Below are positions 7,333 through 15,556 of a DNA stretch of 26,988 nucleotides, in pieces. This stretch comes from a virus. Below the pieces are notes generated by a model. The model saw only the letters and a program-made list of their open reading frames with translations. It was not told the origin of the DNA and did no database searches. Numbering within the stretch: position 1 is the first letter of the stretch; each line of letters begins with the position of its first letter. Made by a program: the position numbers and the translations under genes. The stretch spans positions 1 through 26,988 of the IMG/VR virus record IMGVR_UViG_3300009158_000171, one strand, 5' to 3'.

Positions 7333-9498
7333 TTAAATTATTATTCCTGGATCTATTATTTTAATTAGGTTAACCTTAGTAAGTCCATTTGCCCCTATTT
7401 CGAAATCGCTTATTTTTGAAGCATACCACCAAGTTCCCTTAACAAATACTCTCTCATTAAAGTTGAATTGAAATATATCATAATCATTCAAGTTGAACCA
7501 ACCCTCTGCTGTTTTAGCACTTGCATCATAATACATATTTGTCCAAGCCTGCCAGTATTCGCTATATTGTGTTACACTAGTTTTCCCTACAAAGGCATTA
7601 ACTAATGTACTGAATACAGGATCCTCGTTTTTCCAATTCAAATCAAATGTTGTTACCGTCGGTGGCCATGCTTCAAAATTACTTAAAAGCGGATATGTCG
7701 TTTGAACTATTGATGAACCAAAATCATCATTCATATACCAATTAATTGGTGCAGACTGTATTCCATTATAAAATAGAAGTCTAGGTTTTGGTTGTATAGG
7801 TTCTCTCTTACCCAGATTATCCTTCGGACTATTATCTTTTGCGATATGTGGTATAAAAAATGATGCACAAGCTGCTAGACTAGTTGAGGAAGGAATATAG
7901 TCAATAGGTGTAGGTGCAAAAACCCCCTTTATTTCATTCGTATCTCTTATTAGCTGAATACCTGAGTCTAATCTTAATTGACCGTAAGGTTTCTTATAAT
8001 CTTGTTGAAAGAAGAAGTTAGGATAATCCGTATCTTCCTGGTCATTAAATAGTAATTCCTTCTTTTGCGTATAAAATAATGGGCTAATCTTAAACTCTTT
8101 ACTCTCATCCAGTTTTTTTGACCAATCGAGATTTTCACCAACCCCTGAACTGATCCATTGATTCCATGGTTCTATATTTAATATCTTATTACCAGATCTA
8201 TCCGGAGTTAAGACTAATTTGAATCTATCTATAATACTCTTTAGAAAATCTGCTTGCTTATAATTAGCCGGCATTACTGATGTCATATTTAGTTCGGCAG
8301 GAGCTGTCAGAACGGTATATGATCCCCAATCATATTCTAAAATATTTCTATTATCCCCGAACCATATTGCTCTTGTACAAATTCTTTGTCCAGCTGCTAA
8401 AAGAATGGTAGCAGGTATAAGACCAAGTGTCTCTACCCATGTTCCAACAGGATGTGGTATGCTATCCACTGTTATTAAGGTAGCACCAGTATCATAATCA
8501 AACAATTCAAATCTTACAAATGGTTCTGTAAATGGAATTATATGCGATATGATTATTCTAAATTTAGTATATCCCCCAATTTGATAGGATCCTGTAATAG
8601 GAGCAGTATAAATCCCAGTTGCCGCATTAATATTATTTCCTTGATCGTAGAATATAGTCGGGGAATTTGAGAATTCTATAACTACCTCAGGTGCTACAGT
8701 TCCACTCGGAACTGGTAAAGAGCTAACTTGAGCTGTATTAGTTGGTGTAAATCCCCCGCGACTTACAGAATCAGATACTAAATATAGATTTCTAAATCTA
8801 TCACTATCAAGAAATGCACTATTGTACGAATATCCAGCTGCACTTAGAATTTTATCGAAAATAACTTTAGCTCTAATACACGGTTTAAATACTGCTAGAT
8901 CTAAAGGATTTGCCACGCTACTAAATGACTTGGTAAATCCTTCAGATATAGTTGAAACTGTAGGATTTCCGTTGATATCATAATAATATCCCCATTCGAT
9001 TAATGGATAGAGTATGTCTCCATTTAACAGACCCGCACCACCAACAGTTGCATTCCATGAATTCTTTATAGCTGAATATTTTTTAGTATGGTTATATTCT
9101 GTAAGATCTAGGTCAGATAATAATTTCTCACCAATTAAAGCACTCATATTACTAATATCCCCCATGAATACTATTTCGTAATCAATCTCATTATCCTTTC
9201 CCATTAGGTATATGTTAATGAGTCTTATATTTCCACTCATAAAATATAAACCACTACTAACAATATAGCCTTCTACCATCTTAGTAGCATCGAACGTAAT
9301 ACTATCAGCATTAAATGCTCCTTTGAAAAAAGTATTGTTTCTTTTTGTTTGTGGAAGTCTAAACGTCTTTGTGAAGTCACTATTGCTCGATACAAGCGGA
9401 TTTGGATCCTCAACACTCATTGTTACTTTAATAGGATCAGCATCATAAAGATCCAATTCTAAAGTTTCACCATTTACTATTACATATAATTGAACCAT
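7333..9498 (-). CDS. Large tail protein, putative distal tail/hub component
   Basis: The product has 721 residues. The N-terminal part (LYVIVNGETLELDLYDADPI, then NSDFTKTFRLPQTKRNN around residues 40-55) belongs to a protein type widely present in Bacteroidota phages and prophages, in which a short self-description of fields and a strand-turn pair precede a hub-like body. The middle (about 255-400) has a beta-sandwich segment (NNINAATGIYTAPITGSYQIGG) resembling a C1q/TNF-like jelly roll. The last third is rich in Trp, Tyr and Phe and ends FVKGTWWYASKISDFEIG. It would form part of the tail tip. It follows the 479-residue tail protein with a 3-bp gap and precedes the tape measure gene by 6 bp, so the three are co-expressed. 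The exact counterpart (Dit or Tal) cannot be decided from sequence reading. Confidence 0.6.
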   Translation of the reverse strand: MVQLYVIVNGETLELDLYDADPIKVTMSVEDPNPLVSSNSDFTKTFRLPQTKRNNTFFKGAFNADSITFDATKMVEGYIVSSGLYFMSGNIRLINIYLMGKDNEIDYEIVFMGDISNMSALIGEKLLSDLDLTEYNHTKKYSAIKNSWNATVGGAGLLNGDILYPLIEWGYYYDINGNPTVSTISEGFTKSFSSVANPLDLAVFKPCIRAKVIFDKILSAAGYSYNSAFLDSDRFRNLYLVSDSVSRGGFTPTNTAQVSSLPVPSGTVAPEVVIEFSNSPTIFYDQGNNINAATGIYTAPITGSYQIGGYTKFRIIISHIIPFTEPFVRFELFDYDTGATLITVDSIPHPVGTWVETLGLIPATILLAAGQRICTRAIWFGDNRNILEYDWGSYTVLTAPAELNMTSVMPANYKQADFLKSIIDRFKLVLTPDRSGNKILNIEPWNQWISSGVGENLDWSKKLDESKEFKISPLFYTQKKELLFNDQEDTDYPNFFFQQDYKKPYGQLRLDSGIQLIRDTNEIKGVFAPTPIDYIPSSTSLAACASFFIPHIAKDNSPKDNLGKREPIQPKPRLLFYNGIQSAPINWYMNDDFGSSIVQTTYPLLSNFEAWPPTVTTFDLNWKNEDPVFSTLVNAFVGKTSVTQYSEYWQAWTNMYYDASAKTAEGWFNLNDYDIFQFNFNERVFVKGTWWYASKISDFEIGANGLTKVNLIKIIDPGIII

Positions 9499-9501
9499 AT
9501 C

Positions 9502-10941
9502 TTATAAGAATTGTGCATTTATTGGTTGACCTGCTGTAAATTCAAGAGTATAATTGAACATTTTTTGTCTATTATACTTTTGTGTAGCATAGGTGGTTGT
9601 TGTGATGTTTACTAATTGCGGAATACTACTTCCTGGTGCATAAGCTAAGACGTGGGTAGACATGAAAAGACCCCTTAAATATTCTGAATCTTGCTCAGTT
9701 ACCCAGTCAGTTTCTGCAGTATATTTTGTTTCTATAGTATTTCTAGCAGGTACATTACCAAATCTATTAGGTGCAATATTACCTGCAGTATAAGTAGATG
9801 CCCAGGCAGGCTCAGTTCTACTGTAATTAATTTTAGTTGAGGTATCGTTTTGTGTATTGACCTTTGTAAAATTATACCAGTCTCTTCCACCTAATGAATT
9901 TAACCACGAAAATCTCCAGTGCTCATTAGTCCAACAGTCTTCTTCTACGAATTGTATTGTTATTTCTTCTGATATTGCAAATCCTAATGTTTGAGTTCCT
10001 AGATTTCCTATATTATAAAGTTGAATAGTATAGTGTGTACAAGTAGGATCGATAACTGCTATATTTTTTTCGATATCTGCAGGTCCGATAGCTAACTGGC
10101 CTATCATATATGCTGGACCTAAACCAGATCCCAATGTTGCACCTGCATTTGCTCTTGGTCCTCCACCGTCTACTAGTGTATTATACATTTCAATAACTTC
10201 ATAAGGACTAGTACCATAAGATGGCTTGTAAAAATTAAGTTTAGCAGCATACACATATCTGTCTTCCCCCGCTTCATCAGTATAATTCCAGAAACTAAGA
10301 CTTGCAAAATCCCCTCTAATCAATTCCATTGTCCTTTTCTCAGAATCCCCAGTGGTGTTTGGTAATTTAGTTAAAAATAAGCCCAAATGATTCGGTGACG
10401 AACTCCAAGACATTGAATAGGGATAATCAGTTAATATAGGATTTACTTCAAATAGATAATTATCCATCGAACTTTTATAACCTGCTGTAAATCTAACTCT
10501 AGTTGTATCTGTTATTCCTGTAATAAGTCTACCATCAACTCTAGGGTATAAGAAATAACTAGGATCCCCAACAGCATCAGAAACCCCATTATAGATAAGA
10601 AGCGTATCCGTTGGGCCAGATAATCTGTACTGCTCTCCAACGAGGCAATGTACCTGACCACCTAAAGTTGTTCCGATACCCCAGTCATCACTATAGGTTG
10701 GATCTTCTACAAGTCCTTTAGAAATATCTAGATATCCTGCACAGAATGGGCCTACATCTATAATTCCATTACCTGTTGGATTTGGTCTCTGCAATATTCT
10801 TGTGAAAAATACACCATTAATATAGACATCAAAAACATATTTGAAGTCATAACTTGCTATCTTATCCGATGTAATGTCCCATACTATATTGGAAAATGAC
10901 GGTGACCATACAAATGGCGAATGGTTAACTGATGTTATCAT
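9502..10941 (-). CDS. Tail structural protein of the Bacteroidota phage type
   Basis: The product has 479 residues. The N-terminus (SPSFSNIVWDITSDK, YVFDVYINGVFFTRILQRPNPTGNG) matches a pattern common in Bacteroidota phages: a fibronectin-like strand set, then a Pro-Asn-Pro-Thr-Gly turn and an Ile-Asp-Val-Gly segment. Beyond residue about 300 there are Trp- and Tyr-rich beta segments (FVEEDCWTNEHWRFSWLNSLGGRDWYNF) that resemble receptor or hub-binding domains. Its ATG (10941-10939) overlaps the TGA of the -1 frame of the tail chaperone in an ATGA, so translation is probably coupled to the frameshifted product. It acts in the tail by inference from its neighbours; no catalytic motif is visible. 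Confidence 0.55.
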   Translation of the reverse strand: MITSVNHSPFVWSPSFSNIVWDITSDKIASYDFKYVFDVYINGVFFTRILQRPNPTGNGIIDVGPFCAGYLDISKGLVEDPTYSDDWGIGTTLGGQVHCLVGEQYRLSGPTDTLLIYNGVSDAVGDPSYFLYPRVDGRLITGITDTTRVRFTAGYKSSMDNYLFEVNPILTDYPYSMSWSSSPNHLGLFLTKLPNTTGDSEKRTMELIRGDFASLSFWNYTDEAGEDRYVYAAKLNFYKPSYGTSPYEVIEMYNTLVDGGGPRANAGATLGSGLGPAYMIGQLAIGPADIEKNIAVIDPTCTHYTIQLYNIGNLGTQTLGFAISEEITIQFVEEDCWTNEHWRFSWLNSLGGRDWYNFTKVNTQNDTSTKINYSRTEPAWASTYTAGNIAPNRFGNVPARNTIETKYTAETDWVTEQDSEYLRGLFMSTHVLAYAPGSSIPQLVNITTTTYATQKYNRQKMFNYTLEFTAGQPINAQFL

Positions 10942-11225
10942 TTATTTCTTATCTTATTTAATTGTTTCTGATGCTCTTCCCTATCTTTTTTGAACTTATC
11001 TTTTCTTCTTGCAAGAAAGTTAAAAGCTGTTTTGATTCCAATTTCAGTTGCTCTATCATATTCAAGAGGGTTTCCCCCTGCAATTGCGTCAATGATGTTG
11101 TTCCATCCCCTAGCAATTTCAATAACCGGATTTGTATTTCTAGTAATTTTACTTCCTCCAGGGATTCGTTTGTCTTCGATATCTCCACCCTCGCTTTCAA
11201 AGAGTCCAGAGTAAGACTTATAAGT
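10938..11225 (-). CDS. Tail assembly chaperone C-terminal extension, reached by -1 frameshift (gpT-like)
   Basis: Under the 3' end of the 266-residue chaperone, the -1 frame is open for 95 codons between a TAA at 11228-11226 and a TGA at 10940-10938. It has no ATG, GTG or TTG, so ribosomes can hardly start in it. The translation is protein-like (GNPLEYDRATEIGIKTAFNF, FLARRKDKFKKD) and its TGA overlaps the ATG of the next gene as ATGA. In lambda, gpG and the frameshifted gpGT coat the tape measure before tail assembly; the same arrangement is inferred here. The slip site is not certain. A AAA TT at 11150-11147, just after a GGAGG at 11159-11155, is the best candidate; T TTG AAA at 11201-11195 is another. 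An alternative is initiation at the ATT 11147-11145 using that GGAGG. Confidence 0.75.
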   Translation of the reverse strand, partial: TYKSYSGLFESEGGDIEDKRIPGGSKITRNTNPVIEIARGWNNIIDAIAGGNPLEYDRATEIGIKTAFNFLARRKDKFKKDREEHQKQLNKIRNK

Positions 11226-11758
11226 TTATTTGATATAGCTAAAAAAAAAAGTGTGGCACCCTTAGCAACATTAATAGGTAACTCTAGGAATTCATTAGCT
11301 CTCTGAGAACATTTAACTGCATCATATTTTTCTATCTGAAAATGTTCCTTATAACGGGATACTACAGGTCTGTAGATTATTGCCATTAATTTATGAGTCA
11401 TTGTTTCAATATTAGGATCTGCAAGAATCATTTCAGCATCAGCAAACTCACCAACTGATACTTGGTTTAGATCTACTATACCATATTCAACACCATTGAT
11501 CGTTACTTCTCTCTGAAATCTCCTAGATTCATCACTGAATTCATTGAACAGATCATTAATAGTAGACCATAATTCATTAAATTGAGTTGTTGTTAATTCC
11601 TCTATTAATTCTATCTTGCATCCACTAAGTTGTGCAATGATATTAATCTTAGAATCTAAGTTATCTATTGCCCATCCATTAGAATTTATAGCATAAACAT
11701 CCTTTAGTTTAATGTTTTCTATCTTAAAATTCTCCTTACCTATTGTAAATTCTATCAT
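10958..11758 (-). CDS. Tail assembly chaperone (gpG-like), unshifted product
   Basis: The product has 266 residues. The first 90 or so contain a small alpha/beta domain (MIEFTIGKENFKIENIKLKD). Residues about 97-175 (LNQVSVGEFADAEMILADPN, HKLMAIIYRPVV, GATLFFLAISNKLI) are typical of tail tape measure chaperones in Bacteroidota phages. The C-terminal 80 residues are Leu/Glu/Lys-rich and helical. The coding DNA contains a run of ten T (plus 11241-11250), but both other frames close soon after it. The last 268 bases are also read in the -1 frame (see 10938-11225), so both products probably share the first about 200 residues. It lies one base after the gp10-like gene. It is predicted to hold the tape measure protein soluble until the tube polymerises around it. 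Confidence 0.7.
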   Translation of the reverse strand: MIEFTIGKENFKIENIKLKDVYAINSNGWAIDNLDSKINIIAQLSGCKIELIEELTTTQFNELWSTINDLFNEFSDESRRFQREVTINGVEYGIVDLNQVSVGEFADAEMILADPNIETMTHKLMAIIYRPVVSRYKEHFQIEKYDAVKCSQRANEFLELPINVAKGATLFFLAISNKLISLTLDSLKARVEISKTNESLEEVKLLEIQIRLLKLLGDGTTSLTQLQGETLLNMIEQLKLESKQLLTFLQEEKISSKKIGKSIRNN

Positions 11759-11759
11759 A

Positions 11760-12134
11760 TTATTTGATTCTTTGTCTTTTAAATCTTAGTTTAATACTAT
11801 CAGATATTGCTTTCTGTAGCATTTTCTTTATATTTTTAGTGGTTGAACCTTCTAATGAAGTCCAGAATCTTGCTTTTATACCTCCTTTCCCCTTACCTGG
11901 TTTAGAATTCCATGCTTCTCTCTTCGTTGTTTTGTATGGACCAGTTCCTAAATCTACATATTTACCATATTTTAAATACTTACCTTGGAATGTTATTGTT
12001 CCGTTACTATCAGAAACATATCTTACACTAACACTTTTCTTAAGAGCACCAGTTCTTACCGGGGACTGACGTCTTAATTGGTTACTAATTAATCTAGAAA
12101 CAGTATTTAATGCTTGTGTTAGTTCTGGTTCCAT
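11760..12134 (-). CDS. HK97 gp10-like head-tail connector/tail completion protein
   Basis: The product has 124 residues. It has the hallmark of the HK97 gp10-like family near the N-terminus, SPVRTGALKKSV at about residues 24-35, followed by a strand region and YGKYVDLGTGPY at about 57-68, where the YVDLGT motif is characteristic. The C-terminal third is basic and helical (TTKNIKKMLQKAISDSIKLRF). Members join the head completion ring to the tail. It starts 2 bp after the stop of the preceding gene and is followed by the chaperone gene after one base, so it is part of the neck-to-tail cluster. Confidence 0.75.
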   Translation of the reverse strand: MEPELTQALNTVSRLISNQLRRQSPVRTGALKKSVSVRYVSDSNGTITFQGKYLKYGKYVDLGTGPYKTTKREAWNSKPGKGKGGIKARFWTSLEGSTTKNIKKMLQKAISDSIKLRFKRQRIK

Positions 12135-12136
12135 AA

Positions 12137-12610
12137 TTAACTAAGTGGAATATCACATACTGTAAATGGACTTTTAATAAAAACATTTAACTCAGCAGTC
12201 CATCCAGCTAAGTTATGATCGAATCTTTCTATAAATGGAATTGCATTAACTGGTGTTTCAACCATCATATCCACTACAGCATAATCTGTTAAGATAAGTT
12301 GGGATAGTAAATCCTGCATTATCATGAATGTATTATTGTGGGTATTTACTTCTAAATCCTCCTTATCCTTAGCAATGTCAGCAACTATCATAGAAAATCC
12401 TAGTGTTACCTTTCCAAAACGATCTAATGACGATTGTTGGGGGATCAAAAACACCAATGGATATTTTGTTGGGGTCTTATCCTGTGTCTGAATGTCTATA
12501 TCCGATAGTTCACCAACACCAAATTGATGTACTGCTAAATGACTTGAACAGAGTGATCTAAAATATTCTATTACTTCCTTGTAACTAGTGATTGGCCCTG
12601 ATGGATTCAT
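12137..12610 (-). CDS. Putative tail terminator/neck protein
   Basis: The product has 157 residues. An N-terminal helix (ITSYKEVIEYFRSLCSSHLAV) leads into strands (TKYPLVFLIPQQSS, FGKVTLGFSMIVADI), a long helix (NTFMIMQDLLSQLILTDYAV) and a final strand pair (AGWTAELNVFIKSPFTVCDI). This helix-strand-helix-strand layout and the position between terminase and the gp10-like gene fit the tail terminator or tail completion proteins of Bacteroidota phages. No short diagnostic motif supports it, so the exact role is inferred from size and gene order. Confidence 0.55.
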   Translation of the reverse strand: MNPSGPITSYKEVIEYFRSLCSSHLAVHQFGVGELSDIDIQTQDKTPTKYPLVFLIPQQSSLDRFGKVTLGFSMIVADIAKDKEDLEVNTHNNTFMIMQDLLSQLILTDYAVVDMMVETPVNAIPFIERFDHNLAGWTAELNVFIKSPFTVCDIPLS

Positions 12611-12668
12611 TATTATCTTTTTTATTAAATATGTATCTAAGTAATTTTATCGAGGTTATTTGTATGAA

Positions 12669-13952
12669 TTATCTACTGTCCTTGTATAAATCGTTCAGCT
12701 TATGCCCAGTAGATCTACCAGATTGTACTGCATAGGTTCCTTTAGACTTTCCTTTCTTGCGATGCCAATCGCAAAATGCTAATGACATTACTATATCATC
12801 ATTTCCCCCGGATGGAGCAGAGTATGCTATTTTTCCAGAAGGCAGAAGCTTGTAAGTAAACATAGAGAGTTCTGAGTGCATAGCAGGAGCTACTTCTTTA
12901 ATAGGAATATTAATAAGCGAACCGATAAAAGATAGCTTAAGAGATTCTATAATGTCCTGTTTTGTGTCCTGCGTAGTAGTGAATGGTGTTATGAGTCCTG
13001 GACACGCTTTTGTAAGCTGCTCTACTATTACAGATCCTATACTGTTCTTTTCCACTAACGTCTGGCATCTCCATTTTTTTATTCTTTCGATAACTCTATT
13101 TAGTATAATTTCCCAAGAGGAACGATTTTCTCTATACATATCTACAACATTTCCGTCTTTATCCATGATAGTCAATACTGTATAGTCTCCAGAAATTGCT
13201 AAGTCAAGTCCAGCATAATAGAATTGTTTAGGATCTGGAATTGGCTGAAACCCTAATAAGGTTGCTGTATGTTCATAGTTGAATAAAGATCCACCGCCAG
13301 ATACGAAGATACCTAAGAATTCTTGTTGAAAAGCTTTTTCTGGAATACTCATTCTCGCAAGTTCAAGCTCCTGTTGATTAACAAAAGGATTATCAGATGA
13401 ACTTATCCGATAAGATTCCCAATCCTTCATCTCTGGTGACTCACCCCAATCATAAATCTTCTTGAACCAATTAAATGAATTAGGTGTACTGATGAATAGA
13501 ACTTTCTTCCCTCTGATCATAACAGTAGGTCTGAGAATTGAATTCCAGACATCCTCATCAATATAAGCAGATTCGTCTAAGACTAGAAAAGTTGCCGTAA
13601 AACCTCTTAAGTTTTCTCTAGATTCTGCCGAGACCATTCTAATTACTGAACCGTTATTAAATGTTAGAATAAGATCTGAAGAATTTATAGACTTAACAAG
13701 CGGATTTGAAATTCCACAAGCTTTTGCTAGATCCATAAAAGATTTCTTCGACTGACCGTAAATAGGAGATACTAAAACACAATATTGATCTGGCCAATTA
13801 ATGCTATAGTATAGCAAAAGATTTAAAGCCATTAAGGTCTTTCCTACCTGCCTGCTCGCAACTAAAACGTGGTGTTTGGCAGAGGAATTAATTATGCTGT
13901 GAATTATCTCATCTTGCTTTTTATATGGTAGGAAATTGGACTCTATATTCAA
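12669..13952 (-). CDS. terL: Terminase large subunit
   Basis: The product has 427 residues and contains both activities of the DNA-packaging motor. The ATPase has a Walker A-like SRQVGKT at 33-39, preceded by the adenine-binding KKQDEIIH, and a Walker B with catalytic glutamate in LVLDESAY at 123-130. Coupling motif FISTPNS is near 154-160. The nuclease of RNase H fold has AGLDLAISGDYT around 247-258 (Asp250, Asp256) and GGNDD near 386. The start is a TTG at 13952-13950, since a TAG closes the frame 18 bases upstream and residues from here on are typical of the family. It cuts concatemers or unit genomes and drives DNA into proheads through the portal, which here is encoded about 8.5 kb away (23562-22435). 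Confidence 0.95.
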   Translation of the reverse strand: MNIESNFLPYKKQDEIIHSIINSSAKHHVLVASRQVGKTLMALNLLLYYSINWPDQYCVLVSPIYGQSKKSFMDLAKACGISNPLVKSINSSDLILTFNNGSVIRMVSAESRENLRGFTATFLVLDESAYIDEDVWNSILRPTVMIRGKKVLFISTPNSFNWFKKIYDWGESPEMKDWESYRISSSDNPFVNQQELELARMSIPEKAFQQEFLGIFVSGGGSLFNYEHTATLLGFQPIPDPKQFYYAGLDLAISGDYTVLTIMDKDGNVVDMYRENRSSWEIILNRVIERIKKWRCQTLVEKNSIGSVIVEQLTKACPGLITPFTTTQDTKQDIIESLKLSFIGSLINIPIKEVAPAMHSELSMFTYKLLPSGKIAYSAPSGGNDDIVMSLAFCDWHRKKGKSKGTYAVQSGRSTGHKLNDLYKDSR

Positions 13953-13985
13953 AGATTTTTTTATATTCTATCGACAGATTTGTAT

Positions 13986-13997
13986 GCGTACGTACGC
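13986..13997. repeat. GC-rich 12-bp palindrome upstream of terL
   Basis: GCGTACGTACGC is a perfect palindrome in the 65-bp gap between the terL start and the preceding small gene. It lies in a GC-rich stretch (13985-14018) that stands out from the AT-rich surroundings. Near terminase genes such elements can be packaging (cos or pac) signals or protein-binding sites. Which one applies cannot be told from sequence. Confidence 0.5.
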
Positions 13998-14017
13998 GGA
14001 CGTGCGGAGGAGGCCCG

Positions 14018-14329
14018 TCACCTGCTATTAAACCTATCCAAAATTGCTTGATGTTCCTCAGGAGTCCTTTCAATAGGCGGGGTAACACCCATATTATATC
14101 GAGAATGTTTTGGATTTGTAGGATCGGTTGGATCTATAGGAACAGCTGTAATGAATCTACCGTTCATTGTATATTTGCTCCAATACTTTGCTCTATTGTA
14201 CCTTTTCTCAGCATAAAACGCATCTATCCGAAATTTCTCAATATCTTCCATCACTTTGTTCTTTTCGTGTGTTATACGTTGATTACGTTGTTGGATCTTC
14301 TGGTTGTGTACTTTCTTCGATTTGCCCAT
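14018..14329 (-). CDS. Small basic protein between the terminase genes, unknown function
   Basis: The best start is the ATG 14329-14327, giving 103 residues (MGKSKKVHNQKIQQRNQRI...). A longer frame exists upstream, but it would lie wholly inside the preceding terminase small subunit gene, so I reject it. The product is very basic and Gln/Arg/Tyr-rich, helical in the first 60 residues and Pro-rich at the end (AVPIDPTDPTNP). It overlaps the 3' end of the small terminase gene by 47 bp. No family was recognised. A DNA-binding accessory of the terminase or a capsid-internal protein would suit the charge and position, but that is inference. Confidence 0.55.
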   Translation of the reverse strand: MGKSKKVHNQKIQQRNQRITHEKNKVMEDIEKFRIDAFYAEKRYNRAKYWSKYTMNGRFITAVPIDPTDPTNPKHSRYNMGVTPPIERTPEEHQAILDRFNSR

Positions 14330-14627
14330 TTTGTTCGTTATTATCGTTTGCAGTGCTAAAAGTAAATTTGACCCCCTTGAATAACCCTTCACCATCATTA
14401 CCAGTAACCTCAGTACGTGCAAGTTTGGGTATGAGATATTCACTTAATCTAAGCATAAGATCAATAGCTCTTGCTGGATCCTTAGTAGCTATTTTAGCTA
14501 ACCATTCATTCATACTATCTAGATTATCCTCCAGGAGTTTCTGGTATGCTTCTTTTATCTTAACATGTGACTTATTTTGTGCCCCTAAGGGTCTTCCACC
14601 TTTTGGTGGGTTTTCTTTCGTAAACAT
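14283..14627 (-). CDS. Putative terminase small subunit (DUF5681-like)
   Basis: The product has 114 residues. The opening KENPPKGGRPLGAQNKSH, with a Gly-Arg-Pro-x-Gly-x-x-Asn-K motif, is typical of DUF5681-type proteins that act as small terminase subunits in many phages. A helical region follows (IKEAYQKLLEDN..., WLAKIATKDPARAIDLMLRL, EYLIPKLART), and the C-terminal 45 residues are acidic and low in complexity. It lies upstream of terL, with one small overlapping gene between. The role, recognising the packaging start site on the genome, is inferred from the family and position. Confidence 0.65.
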   Translation of the reverse strand: MFTKENPPKGGRPLGAQNKSHVKIKEAYQKLLEDNLDSMNEWLAKIATKDPARAIDLMLRLSEYLIPKLARTEVTGNDGEGLFKGVKFTFSTANDNNEQNGQIEESTQPEDPTT

Positions 14628-14643
14628 TTCTATTCTATTTTAT

Positions 14644-15333
14644 TTAATCGATTCCTTTTTCTCTTCCATGATCTGAGCTCATTACGCGATACGTCCAACC
14701 GGGAGAGCTGCATTTACCATATTTCTTAGTTTTTCTCATAATTTGTTGGACAAGTCTAAAGTCATGTCCATATTTATTATCCTGAGGATTGAGACTTCTA
14801 TAAAACTCAGTCTTTATGCATAACGAACTGTGCCCGATTTCACCTGCGATTAACTGACTATCTTGTACTCTATCCCTAGGGGTGTCATAATAGTTATAAT
14901 ACATCCAATCGTTATCTGTTACACTTATATGACTATATAAAAATTTAAGATGGGTTTTCTCTACAATGTCATCCGAATCTACAAACGTAATATATTTACC
15001 AGCAGCCAAAAACATACTAAAATTTCTAGCAGCATATCCCCATCCACCAAAATGAAAGGGTAAATTGATGGTATAAAAGTACTTTTCATCTATAGCTAAT
15101 CTATTACAATACATTTGCCAAGTAGGATCGAGGATCTTTTCTTCAAAATTTGGACAACAATCACCAATGAAATATACTTCATAGTTCTTGAAATCTTGTT
15201 CCGCGAGACATTTTATTAACCTTTCAAGTCTTGCAGGTCTTTGATAAACAGGTACAACTACTGTTATTAAAGGATTTTCTCCTTGATTAACTTTTGCCAT
15301 TTTCGAAATACGTACGTTGTTGTTGATTTTCAT
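14644..15333 (-). CDS. GT2 family glycosyltransferase
   Basis: The product has 229 residues with a GT-A fold of family 2. PLITVVVPVYQRPARLERLI (21-40) is the nucleotide-sugar binding start, AARNFSMFLAAGKYITFVDSDD (101-122) holds the metal-binding DSDD at 119-122, and GHDFRLVQQI near 190 fits the acceptor loop with the acidic base. There is no membrane anchor. ATG 15333 gives a basic leader; the Met at 15300 is an alternative start directly before the conserved domain. It lies 16 bp upstream of the terminase small subunit gene. Possible targets are a virion protein such as the Ser/Thr-rich fibre, modified DNA bases, or host surface glycans. None can be chosen from sequence. Confidence 0.8.
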   Translation of the reverse strand: MKINNNVRISKMAKVNQGENPLITVVVPVYQRPARLERLIKCLAEQDFKNYEVYFIGDCCPNFEEKILDPTWQMYCNRLAIDEKYFYTINLPFHFGGWGYAARNFSMFLAAGKYITFVDSDDIVEKTHLKFLYSHISVTDNDWMYYNYYDTPRDRVQDSQLIAGEIGHSSLCIKTEFYRSLNPQDNKYGHDFRLVQQIMRKTKKYGKCSSPGWTYRVMSSDHGREKGID

Positions 15334-15340
15334 ATTTATT

Positions 15341-15556
15341 TTAGTCTATTTTTACTAAATTCACCCATTGATCATATACATATTTAATAGTTTCTCTAAT
15401 ACAGCTTTTGCATCCCGTGTTAATCAGATTTTCCCCGGCAATTTTATTATAGATAATGAATATTATCTTAAGATCTTCGGGTTGCCACTTAGTCTTCTTA
15501 AATTGATTGAAGTCCTCACCTGCCTTAAGTAATTCCTTTTTAAGTTCTTCTTCCAT
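15341..15556 (-). CDS. Small conserved phage protein with a CxxC motif, unknown function
   Basis: The product has 71 residues: a charged helix (MEEELKKELLKAGEDFNQFK), a central strand/helix (LKIIFIIYNKIAGENL) and NTGCKSCIRETIKYVYDQW, with a CxxC pair near residues 49-52. Similar short proteins with a Gly-Cys-x-x-Cys-Ile-Arg motif occur in Bacteroidota phages, but I know no function for them. Its ATG overlaps the stop of the upstream gene as TAATG at 15558-15554, showing translational coupling. It lies 7 bp before the GT2 gene. Confidence 0.6.
   Translation of the reverse strand: MEEELKKELLKAGEDFNQFKKTKWQPEDLKIIFIIYNKIAGENLINTGCKSCIRETIKYVYDQWVNLVKID

Noticed and set aside
11241-11250. Run of ten T (minus strand) in the chaperone gene as the frameshift site
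   Set aside because: After a -1 slip the frame closes at TAA 11228-11226, and after a +1 slip it closes at once (TAG), so neither reaches the open -1 frame, which begins downstream of it.
10962-11306. Plus-strand frames opposite the chaperone gene
   Set aside because: Antisense shadows of a region coded in two minus-strand frames; no promoter or start context supports them.
14018-14443. Long form of the small basic protein starting at 14443
   Set aside because: The first 38 codons lie inside the terminase small subunit gene and look non-coding; ATG 14329 gives a better start.
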